A DNA stretch of 28,883 nt from Basidiobolus ranarum (taxonomy: Eukaryota > Basidiobolomycota > Basidiobolomycetes > Basidiobolales), in the NCBI GenBank assembly GCA_040143965.1, contig JASJQH010000111.1:1-28883 (forward strand). The letters are read 5' to 3'. The notes beneath the pieces are model-generated. The model searched no databases and was not told the origin of the DNA. It saw only the letters and a list, made by a program, of their open reading frames with translations. A program made the translations under genes and the position numbers. Of this stretch, positions 1 through 9,876 are shown one piece after another (the first letter of the stretch is position 1; each line of letters opens with the position of its first letter).

Positions 1-74
1 TTTTGGATGTTGAGATAAAATTGTGAAAGACATTACTACGAGACTTGAGGGTGAATGAAGCACCTGCGAGTTAA

Positions 75-2727
75 TTACATGAAATACATCACCTTTTGCA
101 AATCTGGTTTGAGCATAGAGTAAGTTCCCCCTTCACCATCCTCGCTTTCGAGGTCAGTATCGGAATAACTCCCTCCACGGAAGTGGAATCTTGCTCTAGT
201 GCAAACCAGATCCGCATAATAAGCGGCCGGTACCACAGAGACAGATCTGGTGCAACGTGCGTATAAATAACACAAGCGATAGGTTAATTCTTGCAAAGTA
301 TTCGAGGTGAAGGCATTGTCATCATAGAGAACATGATAATGAGTGGAGCGGGAAGTTCCTTGAATTCCCGCATGACTTTGCAAATAGAAATCGAATTCAT
401 AAGGATGAGTAATACTAGTGTCTACCACGGTTCCAGGCATACAATTACCGGAACGATCAGCTTGAGATTTATCCATTGGGAAGAAACGAGCATGATGACG
501 CTTTTGGACGACCACAAATGTAAGCTTTGGATTGTAGCCATTCTCTAAAGAACGACATGCCGAACGTACAGCTTCCACCTCTGCATGAAGTACCTGTCCG
601 AATTGTCCTTCTGAGACACCATCTCTGTAAAAGAGAATTTGCGCAGGCTTTTGATTGCAGGTTTTATAAAATGCTATCAACAACTCCTTAACCATACTAG
701 CAAGTTCCGCAATGATTTCCGTTCTTCCAGCTTGAACACGAACGCAGGAAGCGTACCTAGAAACTCTTTTGTCCATGGAAGCAACAACAGCAGCAATAGA
801 CGGTTTCGCATGTTCACCAGGACCTGGGTGAGTCACATCAGCTCCGAAGATAATGGTAGGTGCCTGTGAAATGAACGGAATTTGCTCTGGTGAAAGGAAG
901 GAATTGATACCGCCAAGCTTAACATTCATTTTCAAGCATACATTAGCGCAATATTGTTTGTTCGGTTTGAACACGTGCTTTCCTTGAACACATTGGGTTG
1001 CAACACCTAGAACCGTGTCACTTACACGTTTAATCTCTCCGTAAAGTTGCACACCAGTATTTGGGAGTATACAAACAATGAGTTGAGGTTTCTTTTTTGT
1101 AGCTTCCCCTGCCTTGTACCAAGCGTTAGTGAGTGCTTGTTCAATATTGTCCCCTTGGACTTGATAAGGGAAATAACCGATAGGAGGGGAACGATGAGTA
1201 ATATTCATTCCGGTGTCCATGCACGTTATAGTCAGCTCTTTAACGAAACTTTGAACTGCACCCAATGGGAAGTCTCGCTGAGATCCGAATACAGCAATGG
1301 ACCATGAACCGAGGGTGGCTCCGGTGGCAACTTTTTTGTCACGAAGATTCCAGGCTCCACCTCTAGGTACAAGCTTGGGCTCTTTAGAACTTTCGTGGTA
1401 GCAAACCGTAGGAGGAGGTAAAACTCTTGCGTCGATTACTGTCATTTCGTTACTGATTTTCATTCCAAATTGTTGAAGATATTCGTTATCACGATAATTC
1501 AACACTTTAAGTCCTTGATTGATCTTGTTGGCACGGACGTGGGGAGGTTGGCAAGTAAATTTAATCATTTCTTGAGTTTGCTGCTCGTTAAGTTTTCTTA
1601 TGTATTTTTGACCTGAAACGACTTCGCAAACTTCCATTGGGAACATGATCTCCTTTTTCTTGACCACAATACATGGTAAGTATGGATAAGCCATACGAAG
1701 ATTATATCTTTTCTGAAAGTAAGAAGCAACGGTTGACTCTTCCGACTCGGACTCACCAATACCAAATGTCTCTTGATGAGAGCCCTTTAAAGTGAGTTTT
1801 CGAATTTTATATTTTCTTTTATCCTCACCGCGATGAACCACTACAATGGATACATTTTTCAGTCCTTTTTCCAATCTAGCATGTTCACGAGGGGTAAGTG
1901 GTCTTTTCAGATCCTCTACTCCACGAAAACCGAGAATTTGTACAACAGTTTGAACCAAGGGACCTGCTTGATAAAATGCTGTAGCACTAACATCAACATT
2001 AATCATCATCTTTTTAAGTGTTGGTCGTGCAGATTGGTAGAAACCCTGCCATACATCGATACCTCCACCTAAATGCCTAGAATCGGCTCTAGTATAAAAG
2101 GAATGACCAACTGAAGTATATAACATGGAAGGGCGATGGCGAATAAGAATATCCAAAGCCATAATGGCAGTTTGGCAGTTAGAAGTAATCTGATTTTTCC
2201 GTTAAGAAAGTGGTTTAATTCTTCCATGACAACGATACCAACTTTAACCAACTTAATGGTGAAAGTACGTGGCTCTCGTTTCGAAGATTTTCCAGAGTCT
2301 TCAGGTAAAGTGACCTGTTGGCGGAAGTGAATGAGTGAAGTGTGAGTTCATTATAGAAAATTTACTTAAGCCTCAAACAAATCAGTTTTACCGTAAAAGA
2401 AGCATGATCACCAAAGGGTAATGGCTTGGGGGAAAAGATATTTTTTCTTCCATCATAGACAGGTTTAATTCCCCCCAAATTGGTAGTACTATGTAAATCT
2501 TCAAATAATTGATAAATCTGACGACATATTGTCGAAGGAACGTCAGGAATGATAGTAACGTCGTAGTGATGAATATTGGCACCCGGGAAACAAATCACAT
2601 CAAAAAAATTGGCTCTTATACGAATCTTTTTCCCAGAAGACCCAACAACAGGTCTTTTAGGCAACTTGGTTGGAACTATCACTTGCGAAGAGGCCATTGT
2701 TATAGCGTTAACCTCTCCTTGGCCCAT
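75..2727 (-). CDS. Argonaute (slicer-type), one intron, one apparent frameshift
   Basis: Argonaute binds small RNAs and cleaves complementary transcripts in RNA silencing. Exon 1 is 2392-2727, intron 2315-2391 (GTAAAA...CAG), exon 2 is 75-2314. About 858 residues result if one base is added at the frameshift, a usual length for the family. The PAZ region lies near residues 220-350 and PIWI occupies the last third. The slicer tetrad is intact: D605 in GADVTHP, E645 in the VQAGRTEII stretch, D677 in FYRDGVSEGQ and H773 in HYHVLYDDN. The protein ends VMYFM, close to the aromatic C-terminus that packs into the Argonaute Mid/PIWI core. The reading frame breaks at the run of five T on the plus strand (2194-2198): upstream reads ...NHFLNGK, downstream reads NQITSNCQTAIMALDIL. 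Both halves match Argonaute and one extra A in the mRNA joins them. Start is the first in-frame ATG; an ATG ten codons later is an alternative. Confidence 0.9.
2315..2391 (-). other. Intron of the Argonaute gene
   Basis: Donor GTAAAA after codon ACG and acceptor CCAACAG before GTC restore the Argonaute N-terminal reading SFT|VTLPEDSGK in phase 0. Without splicing, the first exon stops at 2362-2364. Confidence 0.8.
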
Positions 2728-3130
2728 TTGATGGTGGATTTACTATAATTGTCACACATCAACCCCTGCAAGTATAACCTGAATGATAGGGGTCATATTT
2801 CAATTGGTTGAATTAAAAAATATATACACACACTAAATCATCAAAGTCAAAGTCATTTGACTAAATGCTATTGATAATTAACTCTAAAGCATTTATTATT
2901 TTTCTCGAGCCCAACAACGAATGATAAATGAAAAAATGAAACATCTAAAACTCTAGTCTATGGAGAAGCAAAATCGGGAATTCTGAAACGTCACTCGTGC
3001 TCTTTATTGAGCATTAATAGTATATGTGGTTTCAATTGAGCTCGAAATGCATTGATCACCATCATCCTTATTGTATAGGTCGAAAATAGAGCCCCGATAA
3101 GAATCTGCTAATAAGTAAGCTAATAGAAAG
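2728..3130. other. Intergenic, Argonaute promoter side
   Basis: AT-rich sequence between the Argonaute start and the stop of the next minus-strand gene. It must hold the Argonaute promoter. I see a short run of alternating TATATACACACAC near 2820-2832, and no coding frame or RNA gene. Confidence 0.5.
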
Positions 3131-4114
3131 TTAGTATGATGCATTGATCTCTATTTCACAACACACATGCGTTAACTTACATTTTTCTTCGTATGGACCT
3201 ATTGAGCAACTAAGTGAAGAGGCAGCAGATTCACCAATAAATTCACTCAACCCACTTGAAGAAAAGGAAGATAAACTTTCCTCAGCGAGTTCAGTTTGCT
3301 GTGCTGCACTGAATGGGGTATTTACTAGATATCTTGGTCTGTAGAATTCATTAAAAGAAGAAATCGCCAAAGCACGCACATTCTCTTTGGTACTCTTGAG
3401 CTCGCAAGTCATGTGGGGTGTGGTAGTCACTAGTGAGTCTTTAGGAGGACTTTGCACTTCAATACCAGTCTTGAAGGCAGGCAATAGTTGAACGGCCTTG
3501 TTTCCCTTTGAACCTAGGGGACGTTCGGAAGATGCCAGTTCTTGGGCTGGAAATTGAATAGGAATTGTACCAATGGTGGAACTAGCCGTCACTAATATCG
3601 GGGCCGAGATGGTATGCTTTGAGAGCTTTTTACGTAAGATTTTCGCCTGAAATTTATCGGAGATTTCCCGAATTTTTGACGGCTTTGAGGATTTCATGGT
3701 GGATAGGAGATTTTCCAAGGATGTGGTAGACGATAAATTATGACTTATTGGCGTGTATCCTAGCAACACATCCATCTTACGTGTCAAATCTGGTTTAATT
3801 TGACTCAATTTTTTCCCAAGACGAGTTCTGGAGTAACCAGATAATGTGCGAGAAAAATTCCTCTTGGAATGAATTCTGTCCTCTGGGCTGATTGCGATGT
3901 TGCTCTCAACTGAGGAAGCGCGCCTTGCAAACTTTTGATGGCACATGGTACAAACGCTTGAACACTTTTCAGGTAACATGTGACTGGTCTCCTTTCCTGA
4001 GAGACACGCACGTATTTTGATGGGTAATCGAAGTGTTGGCAGACTCATTGGCCGAGATAACACTGGATATTTAGCGTTGGGTAGCTTGATTTTGGTTCTT
4101 GTTTCACCAATCAT
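3131..4114 (-). CDS. Unrecognised Ser/Lys-rich protein, possibly missing an upstream exon
   Basis: An open frame of 327 codons from the first in-frame ATG; the frame is open for 20 more codons upstream but without an ATG. I do not recognise the family. The protein is rich in Ser, Thr, Lys and Leu and looks largely disordered. One CxxC pair sits in VCTMCHQKF near residue 55, which might be half of a small zinc-binding site. The C-terminal 60 residues are strongly Ser/Glu-rich and end with two adjacent Cys in a short non-repetitive tail. A CTAAC followed about 15 bases later by CTGAAG lies just upstream of the ATG on the coding strand, so the ATG-proximal part may be the second exon of a longer gene. 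The frame is far longer than expected by chance here, which is the main reason to call it. Confidence 0.5.
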   Translation of the reverse strand: MIGETRTKIKLPNAKYPVLSRPMSLPTLRLPIKIRACLSGKETSHMLPEKCSSVCTMCHQKFARRASSVESNIAISPEDRIHSKRNFSRTLSGYSRTRLGKKLSQIKPDLTRKMDVLLGYTPISHNLSSTTSLENLLSTMKSSKPSKIREISDKFQAKILRKKLSKHTISAPILVTASSTIGTIPIQFPAQELASSERPLGSKGNKAVQLLPAFKTGIEVQSPPKDSLVTTTPHMTCELKSTKENVRALAISSFNEFYRPRYLVNTPFSAAQQTELAEESLSSFSSSGLSEFIGESAASSLSCSIGPYEEKCKLTHVCCEIEINASY

Positions 4115-5000
4115 TCGAACAGATGTATAAAGGATATGCTTCAGATGAGTAAAGGTTAGGAGCTGGAGAGGCACACCCGGTGCTTATATCCAAGTGCTGC
4201 TGTACAATTAACATTGTTGGGATAACAATTCGTAAATTCGAACGAACCGCATAATGCCGTTGTTGGCCGTTGTTCGCTCAGCATTATATGGGTCATTCTT
4301 ATTATAGCCTGAGGAAGCTAATATCATTGGATGGAAAATATATATGCGATATGAGGCCCATTCTTGAACATTGTGATCCATCCAATTCATGAAAATCATG
4401 CCAATTTGGAGATGGAACGAAGTTTAAAACCAGGCCAATTTAGGAAATTTGAGTGCCATAGTGTTTAGGCGATCCTGTCCACGAGGACTGCAAGCATTAG
4501 GGTTAGGGTTACTCATTCCTAATTCTAAGGATATAAAAAGAGGACCGGTGTGGGTTCAAAAAATACAGGGCATTGTTTATTAGTTGCTACTAAAAAAAGA
4601 GCGAAGCAATTCGGCATGTTGATAGAGCGTTCAAGTAATTAAAATTCACAAAGTAAAGGTGAACGAATATCAGTTCTAACCGAGTGTAGTGTTGATACTC
4701 TCACCTTCAGTGTATGTATGAGCATCTTCACATAAAAGTGAGAAAATTTAAAAAACATAGTCAACTAAGATAATGAACGCTAGAAATAGAAATAATCAAG
4801 GTACCATTGTGAGTTTACAATTGCCACCAAAAAGCTTGTCTACGACCGTATTTACAGTAAAACGTCAACTTCATAGGCATATCCAGTATTGCACAGTTAA
4901 AAAAGTCAAGAGAGGGTCTCTTCACTATCGCAATAGCTCGTGCTTAGGCTTATTCCGAAGGGTTGATAGTAGGCGGTAGCTTCAGAACCTTGTCTACATC
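4115..5000. other. Intergenic stretch with no assignable gene
   Basis: Contains a minus-strand frame at 4208-4399 (63 codons) and a plus-strand frame at 4773-4979 (68 codons, ATG start). Neither resembles a known family, and I could not splice either to a neighbour. A telomere-like TTAGGGTTAGGGTT lies at 4497-4510. An upstream exon of the 3131-4114 gene could lie in 4175-4400. Confidence 0.4.
4497..4510 (+). repeat. Short interstitial telomere-like repeat
   Basis: The sequence TTAGGGTTAGGGTT is 2.3 copies of the canonical fungal/animal telomere unit. A shorter TTAGGGTTAGG recurs at 16423-16433. Such teloboxes are known binding sites of Tbf1/TRF-like Myb proteins in some fungi; function here is unknown. 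Confidence 0.6.
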
Positions 5001-5435
5001 TCAGGTATTAGTTGAGTGTTTTGGTTGGTGGTAAATAAAAGATTTACCTTTGTTGTGAACACTATATAAGAAAAGTGAAATAGTTTCATGCTCGTTAAGC
5101 GTTTGAGTAGCGAAATGTTCAGAAACGGCTGCAACAAGCTCAGCACGGTTAGATCTAGACTTCACATTAACTTTAAATACGCGTCTATATTTTCGGAGAA
5201 TGTTCATATTAAACCCATCAAAGTCCAACTAAAAAATTCAAAAGAAAAGCAAATTAATCTTGATTCATAGAATTCACTAGTAACACTGAAAAAGGATTAC
5301 TTTAGGTTGAGCATCTGTTTGCGAGTTAGGATCGCTCTTTCTAGGGGACATCAATTTCTTATCTTCCTTATCCTTATCCTTCCCCCTACTCTTACTTTTA
5401 GTGGAACTCTTCGAGGACTTTGCTTTAGCAGCCAT
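5001..5435 (-). CDS. SAP30-like subunit of the Sin3 histone deacetylase complex
   Basis: SAP30 bridges the scaffold Sin3 and the Rpd3/HDAC deacetylase in nuclear transcriptional repression. Exon 1 is 5301-5435 (45 codons), intron 5229-5300 (GTAATC...TTTTTTAG), exon 2 is 5001-5228, giving 120 residues. Residues 1-45 are a very basic Lys/Ser/Asp tail. Exon 2 is almost entirely the Sin3-binding domain: LDFDGFNMNILRKYRRVFKV, then the Asn/Lys turn, RAELVAAVSEHF and a final helix FLYSVHNKGKS. This order matches human SAP30 (NTLRRYKRHYKL ... QLVEIVGCHF ... FIYSVKN). The zinc-finger module of animal SAP30 is absent. The two exons were joined because the splice keeps phase 0 and supplies the LDFD start of the domain. 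It is divergent from the arrestin gene that starts at 6086. Confidence 0.82.
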
Positions 5436-6085
5436 GACAAGACAGAGAAGGACGTGCGAAAATTAAGGGGATCTTGATTATTCTGAACAAACCACAAAGT
5501 AAGCGATTGAGATTCTTCAAATACAGGGACCTCCTTTTATATGAAGTAGCGAAAAAAAGTACAACAGAATACGATACTGGTAATGGGATCTTATTTAGGC
5601 GATGAGTATTGATAGAACTGAAGCATAGATGTTTACGATTGGTCAACTCTATTACTTGACCAGGTGAGATGGATTTTCCATGTCGCTTCCACAGATTTTC
5701 ATTGTTTATCTAACAAGAATTAGCAACACAGTCTGATTTGACAGTAACAGTTAGTCGTGCAACACATGTAAATATCGAGAGTCGAGATTCCTTTTCGAGC
5801 AAAGTAATATGTATATATGGGCACAAGAGATTCAATGTCAGGTGACCACTTGATATTGTTTCATTTGGTAAAAGGTAATCTCGCAGGTGCTAGACCGTCA
5901 CTTTTAGTCTTCCTAGATGTCAGTTGACGGTTTATAACACGAGTATTCAAACAACTATCCGTTCCGATCCGGATTTAGTTAGAAGCGGGGTTTTCGCGGA
6001 AAATAGATGCCACTCGTAGGATGTATATAAATGCCTATCCAATTTGAAATTTATTCAAACTAATACCACACCAATTACTCAGTTA
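5436..6085. other. Divergent promoter region between SAP30 and arrestin genes
   Basis: The 650 bp between two divergent starts carry the upstream sequence of both genes. A good TATA box lies at 6024-6031. A minus-strand frame of 73 codons at 5425-5646 overlaps the SAP30 5' end and looks like chance. Confidence 0.5.
6024..6031 (+). promoter_or_regulatory. TATA box of the arrestin gene
   Basis: TATATAAA sits 55 bases upstream of the ATG at 6086, a plausible distance for a TATA element with a short leader. Confidence 0.55.
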
Positions 6086-7120
6086 ATGACACGAAAACCT
6101 CAATTCGATATTGTCCTTCAGAAGGATACCTACTACAAAGGATTGGATAATTCCATTGGCGTTACTATTCAAGGCTATCTGCGCTTCATGCCCACATCAA
6201 AGATAAAAATCAAGAAGCTTTATCTGGAGTTCGAGGGTAAACATGCTGTAGAGACAGCCAAAGGTTGATTCTTACTTATTCCATTGTTATTTTGAAGACC
6301 GTACTAACTAGGCTATCTAGATTTTCGTCAAAAGGAGGAGACGTTTTTTCAGCATCGATGGGACTTTGTAGATAGTGAATATGGAGAACTTCTCGAAGGC
6401 GGTAAAGAAAAGAAACTGAATTTTACGTTATCTTTACCTGGAGATCTACCAGAATCAGTTGAAGCAGACTGTGGTTCTATCCAGTATAAATTCAAAGCGT
6501 ACACTGATATCTACAACAGATACTTCAATTTGAAAAAGGAAACACCTATATTTTTACGACGTCACACCTCTGCTCTCCTTGACGAGCACTATATTACCGA
6601 AGTAGCGAATGTTTGGAGAGAAGCAGTATCATACTATCTCTGCATCCCCAGTGTCGAGGTTGCACCCGGAGACCAGTTTGCTTTAAAGGTTCATCACCGT
6701 GTTCTTAAAGATATGATACGTGTATTGTTGGTGGCGTGCATTCTTAAGGAGCATATAGTATACTATTCACCTAGTGATCCCAATATTGTAGTTCGTGAAC
6801 ATGAAACATCGCTAGACACTGCTTTTGCCTGGTGTCAAGAAGATCACATGGGCGAGGGGAAGAGATCTATTGATATACGAATCCCATCCACGATCAAATC
6901 TCTTGATAGCCGGAATAAGCGTATTGAGGTAACACATCGCTTGCATGTTCGTATTGATATTGATTGGCACGGTAGACTAGAAAATATCCATATTGATTTA
7001 CCTGTTGCTATCGTGTCACAGATTGAGGGAACAGTAGAAGAGCTGCCTGATTACAACGCTTTGCCCTGTCCACCAACTTACGAAGAGCTCCTCCCGCGAC
7101 ATCATTTGATCGCTCTCTAA
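6086..7120 (+). CDS. Arrestin-related trafficking adaptor with PPxY motif
   Basis: Alpha-arrestins recruit Rsp5/Nedd4 ubiquitin ligases to plasma-membrane transporters and trigger their endocytosis. Exon 1 is 6086-6263, intron 6264-6320 (donor GTTGAT, branch TACTAAC, acceptor TCTAG), exon 2 is 6321-7120; total 325 residues. The arrestin N domain is seen at PQFDIVLQKDTYYKG and the strands around LYLEFEGKHAVE; the middle part has LNFTLSLPGDLPESV, and the C domain starts near VSYYLCIPSVEVAPGDQF. The C-terminal PPTYEELL (residues 310-317) is a PPxY WW-domain ligand followed by acidic residues. At 325 residues it is short compared with many fungal ARTs and has one PPxY. The donor is weak, but branch site, phase and the fold across the junction support it. 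ATG was chosen because an upstream ATG at 6031 reaches a stop after ten codons. Confidence 0.82.
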
Positions 7121-7313
7121 TCGCATTTACTTAACAATATCTTCATCACATAATTCAATCAAATTTGTATATTGTCCATGTAATAATTAGTGTATATGTA
7201 TATATTTATATAAATAGCCCATTTAAATAGAAGTTCCCATCAAGGAATATGCATATAAAGTGTTCATGTCTCTATTGATGAGTGGAGAGTGTAGAATGAT
7301 AAATATTGCCGAT

Positions 7314-8469
7314 TTAATTGAAGAGACCCTTGGCGGCTGCAACTTCAGCATTCAAAATACCACTACCAGCAGCTCCAAGAATGGTGTTATGCACCAATAG
7401 AGTGAATTTGATATCGAGGATATTGCACTTTCTGACTCTTCCAACTGTGACCGCTTGTCCCTTACAGTTATCGCGATCAAGTCTTGGTTGAGGTCTGTCA
7501 CTACTGGAGTCATAGATAATGGCTTTTTCTGGGGCAGAATAGCATCCTAATGACTGCGCTTCACATGTGTATTTTTCCAACACTTCAATTACTTGCTCAG
7601 GTGTGGGCGCGGGCTTTTGATGGAAGCTAAGTGATACGCATTCAAGATGTCCATCAAGAACTGGCACACGGTTACAATGTGCAGAGATAGTAGTTTGAGA
7701 AAGTTCTTGGAAACTAGCACCGTCACTACCGACTGAGCCAAGAATTTTCAATGGTTCAGTCTCTAACTTGTCCTCTTCACCACTGATATATGGGACTACA
7801 TTATCAAGAATATCCAAAGAACTAACACCAGGGTATCCAGCACCGGAGATAGCTTGCATGGTTTGAACCATAATTTTATCCAATGGACCAAAAGCATCTT
7901 GAAGTGCCTTCAAAGGAACTGTAAGTCCAGTGGTGGAGCAGTTGGCGTTGGTGACAATGAACCCTTTTTTGGTGTTGTAAAGAGCACGTTGTTGTGGGAT
8001 GACATCAAAATGAGAGGTGTTGACTGTAGGGACGATGAGAGGAACAGCAGGCTCCATACGATAATTTTTAGCGTTAGAGAAAACTGGTATGTCAGCACCT
8101 TGGAAAGCCTTTTCTATTAGCCCCGAAGAAATAGAGTAGATTAGAGACAGTAATTAAATAGGATTGCAAAGTATGAAGCTTACCAATCTCTCCAGCAACA
8201 TCTGAGTCTAAACCAGAGAAAACAAAATGACACTCGCTGAAATATTGAGGTTCACAAGTTTGTACGGTTACAGTTTTCACACACTCGGGGATGGGAGAGC
8301 TCATTTTCCACTTGACAGCTTGAGGATACGGCTTTCCAGCTGAACGGCTGGAGGCACCCAAAGTATGAATCCTGAACTCAGGATGAGTGGCCAAGAGCGA
8401 GATAAAACGCTGACCTACTGTACCAGTAGCGCCCAAGATACCAACGTTGTAAGTTTTTCCGGAAGACAT
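7314..8469 (-). CDS. Aspartate-semialdehyde dehydrogenase
   Basis: Catalyses the NADPH-dependent reduction of aspartyl phosphate to aspartate semialdehyde, the shared step to threonine, methionine and (where present) lysine. Exon 1 is 8184-8469, intron 8114-8183 (GTAAGC...CTAATAG), exon 2 is 7314-8113; 361 residues, normal for fungal Hom2-type enzymes. The nucleotide-binding loop GATGTVGQ is at residues 13-20. The active-site cysteine is C154 in NANCSTTGL, and the acid/base histidine is H251 in RVPVLDGHLE. The splice joins GEI to EKAFQGADIPVFSNAKNYR in phase 1, matching the family across the junction. A TGACTCA site lies about 95 bp upstream. The gene converges on the arrestin gene with under 200 bp between stops. 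This corresponds to yeast HOM2. Confidence 0.93.
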
Positions 8470-8566
8470 GAGAGGAAAAGAGAATAGACTGTTACCGAAG
8501 CCAATTTTCTTTCAAAGTGGCTCTAATATTTATGATTATCGAAAATTGAGTTCCTAAAACAGACGA

Positions 8567-8573
8567 TGACTCA
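8567..8573. promoter_or_regulatory. Gcn4/bZIP-type site upstream of aspartate-semialdehyde dehydrogenase
   Basis: TGACTCA, the core of the Gcn4/CPC1 general amino-acid control site, lies about 95 bp upstream of the start codon of an amino-acid biosynthetic gene. A second TGACTCA is at 9072-9078. Assignment is by match and position only. Confidence 0.5.
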
Positions 8574-8712
8574 ACTTGGGTCATAGAAATATTAGCGGAT
8601 ATGGCCGATCTACTCACAACTTGATTAGCTTTATTATAGATGAATGATCTGTGTAATCTCAGCTTGTGCATTGCATTGTATGAGTAAGAGTTATTCACGT
8701 TGAATCTTGGTC

Positions 8713-8774
8713 GGGTGTATTGGGTGTATTGGGAGTATGGGGAGTATGTGGAGTATGGGCGGTACGGTATGGGC
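8713..8774 (+). repeat. Degenerate GT-rich tandem repeat
   Basis: About six imperfect units of roughly 9-10 bp with the core GTATTGGG or GTATGGGG, decaying into GGTACGGTATGGGCC. Confidence 0.6.
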
Positions 8775-9696
8775 CAAAAAGATCAATTTTGTTGGTATTT
8801 ACACGATATGAAGAAAGGGTAAAGGCTTCGTAAATTTCTAATTAGATGGGAAGACATTTCCCCGGAATGTTTGGAAAACGGCGGCTTTGTTTACATGTCA
8901 GTCCAAGTCTACAGTTAGTTGATCCACGATATACACGCAGCGTCTTCGTATTAATTCGGACTCCACCACAAGACGTGCCGAGCTAAACATAGAAATTAAT
9001 CGCAGATCTGTCCTTGCTAGTAAGGCTATGCTACTTACGTCTCCTGATTCTCGACACCAACCGAACTCATTTGACTCATATCCAATCCTTCTAACGCATT
9101 CCGAAGCTTGTGGACTAGAAATTTAAAGTAGGTCAATCACTTTTCGATGATAAAGTTTAAGTAGAGATCATGAATACCATTTGATTTTTTCGGGGCCACC
9201 ACAAACACCTTATATTGAATATCGATTAGAATCAATTTGTATTTCGCATTTTGATACAGTAACTTAATTTAGCTTACTAGAAGAGCCCCAGATTAGATTT
9301 GGCGGATAGCTGTCTTGAAACACCATCTTCGAATTCACTAAAGCTGACCACAAGCAAATTATCTTCACTAGCGTCCACCACATTGCGCAGATTTACAGGA
9401 GAGCGCGGGTTAATGACCATAAGTGTTGCTCGATTACGCTTTTATACTTTCACTTTACCCCTTTTCCTTCTACTCCGAATGACATCCAATCCGCTTTCTA
9501 CACTGCTGCATACAGTATGTGACGAGTGAATTGCGAAGGCGCTGACTTTCAACATGCATATGAGGGTGTGGCTATGGCTATGACTATAGATTGGACTGTA
9601 ATTAAATTATCAAACACCCCCTCACCATTCATTGCTGACCATTCGTCGTTGACCATCCAGACAATCCCGTATCCTGGTTAAATTGTTGAGTGTAAA

Positions 9697-9876
9697 ATGT
9701 TCCGCATTTTATTCAATCCATTTCCTCTATTTAATCCATTTCCTCTATTTAATCCATTTCCTCTATTTAATCCATTTCCTCTATTTAATCCATTTCCTCT
9801 ATTTAATCCATTTCCTCTATTTAATCCATTTCCTCAATCTACTCCTCAATTGTACAATCCACTTGCTCCATTCTAA
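9697..9876 (+). CDS. Short open frame of FNPFPL repeats
   Basis: An ATG-to-TAA frame of 59 codons covers the 18-bp minisatellite. It reads MFRIL, then six FNPFPL units and one FNPFPQ, then STPQLYNPLAPF. The last segment is diverged at DNA level yet keeps an NPxxPF pattern, which is mild support for translation. The frame has an in-frame stop six codons upstream of the ATG, so it is either complete, or the last exon of a spliced gene with its acceptor within those codons. Nothing is known to me with this repeat. It may equally be a noncoding minisatellite whose unit length happens to be a multiple of three. Confidence 0.25.
   Translation: MFRILFNPFPLFNPFPLFNPFPLFNPFPLFNPFPLFNPFPLFNPFPQSTPQLYNPLAPF
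9712..9837 (+). repeat. 18-bp minisatellite, seven copies
   Basis: Seven head-to-tail copies of TTTAATCCATTTCCTCTA; the first has TTC for TTT and the last ends CAA for CTA, and the five internal copies are identical. Such homogeneity suggests recent expansion. Confidence 0.95.

Larger units (their letters stand above)
8470..9696. other. Gene-poor stretch upstream of aspartate-semialdehyde dehydrogenase
   Basis: Apart from the TGACTCA sites and the GT-rich repeat, I see no conserved coding frame. A plus-strand frame at 9299-9529 lacks an ATG at its start and resembles nothing known. I found no tRNA boxes. Confidence 0.4.

Noticed and set aside
4129-4137. ATATCCTTT on the minus strand, an exact match to the U12-type AT-AC donor consensus, inside the N-terminal part of the unrecognised frame.
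   Set aside because: No TTCCTTRAC-like branch site was found by eye downstream on that strand, and the frame is open through it; a nine-base match alone is weak.
9670-9682. GTATCCTGGTTAA, a partial U12 donor look-alike.
   Set aside because: Only the GTATCC part fits, there is no upstream exon, and the region is intergenic.
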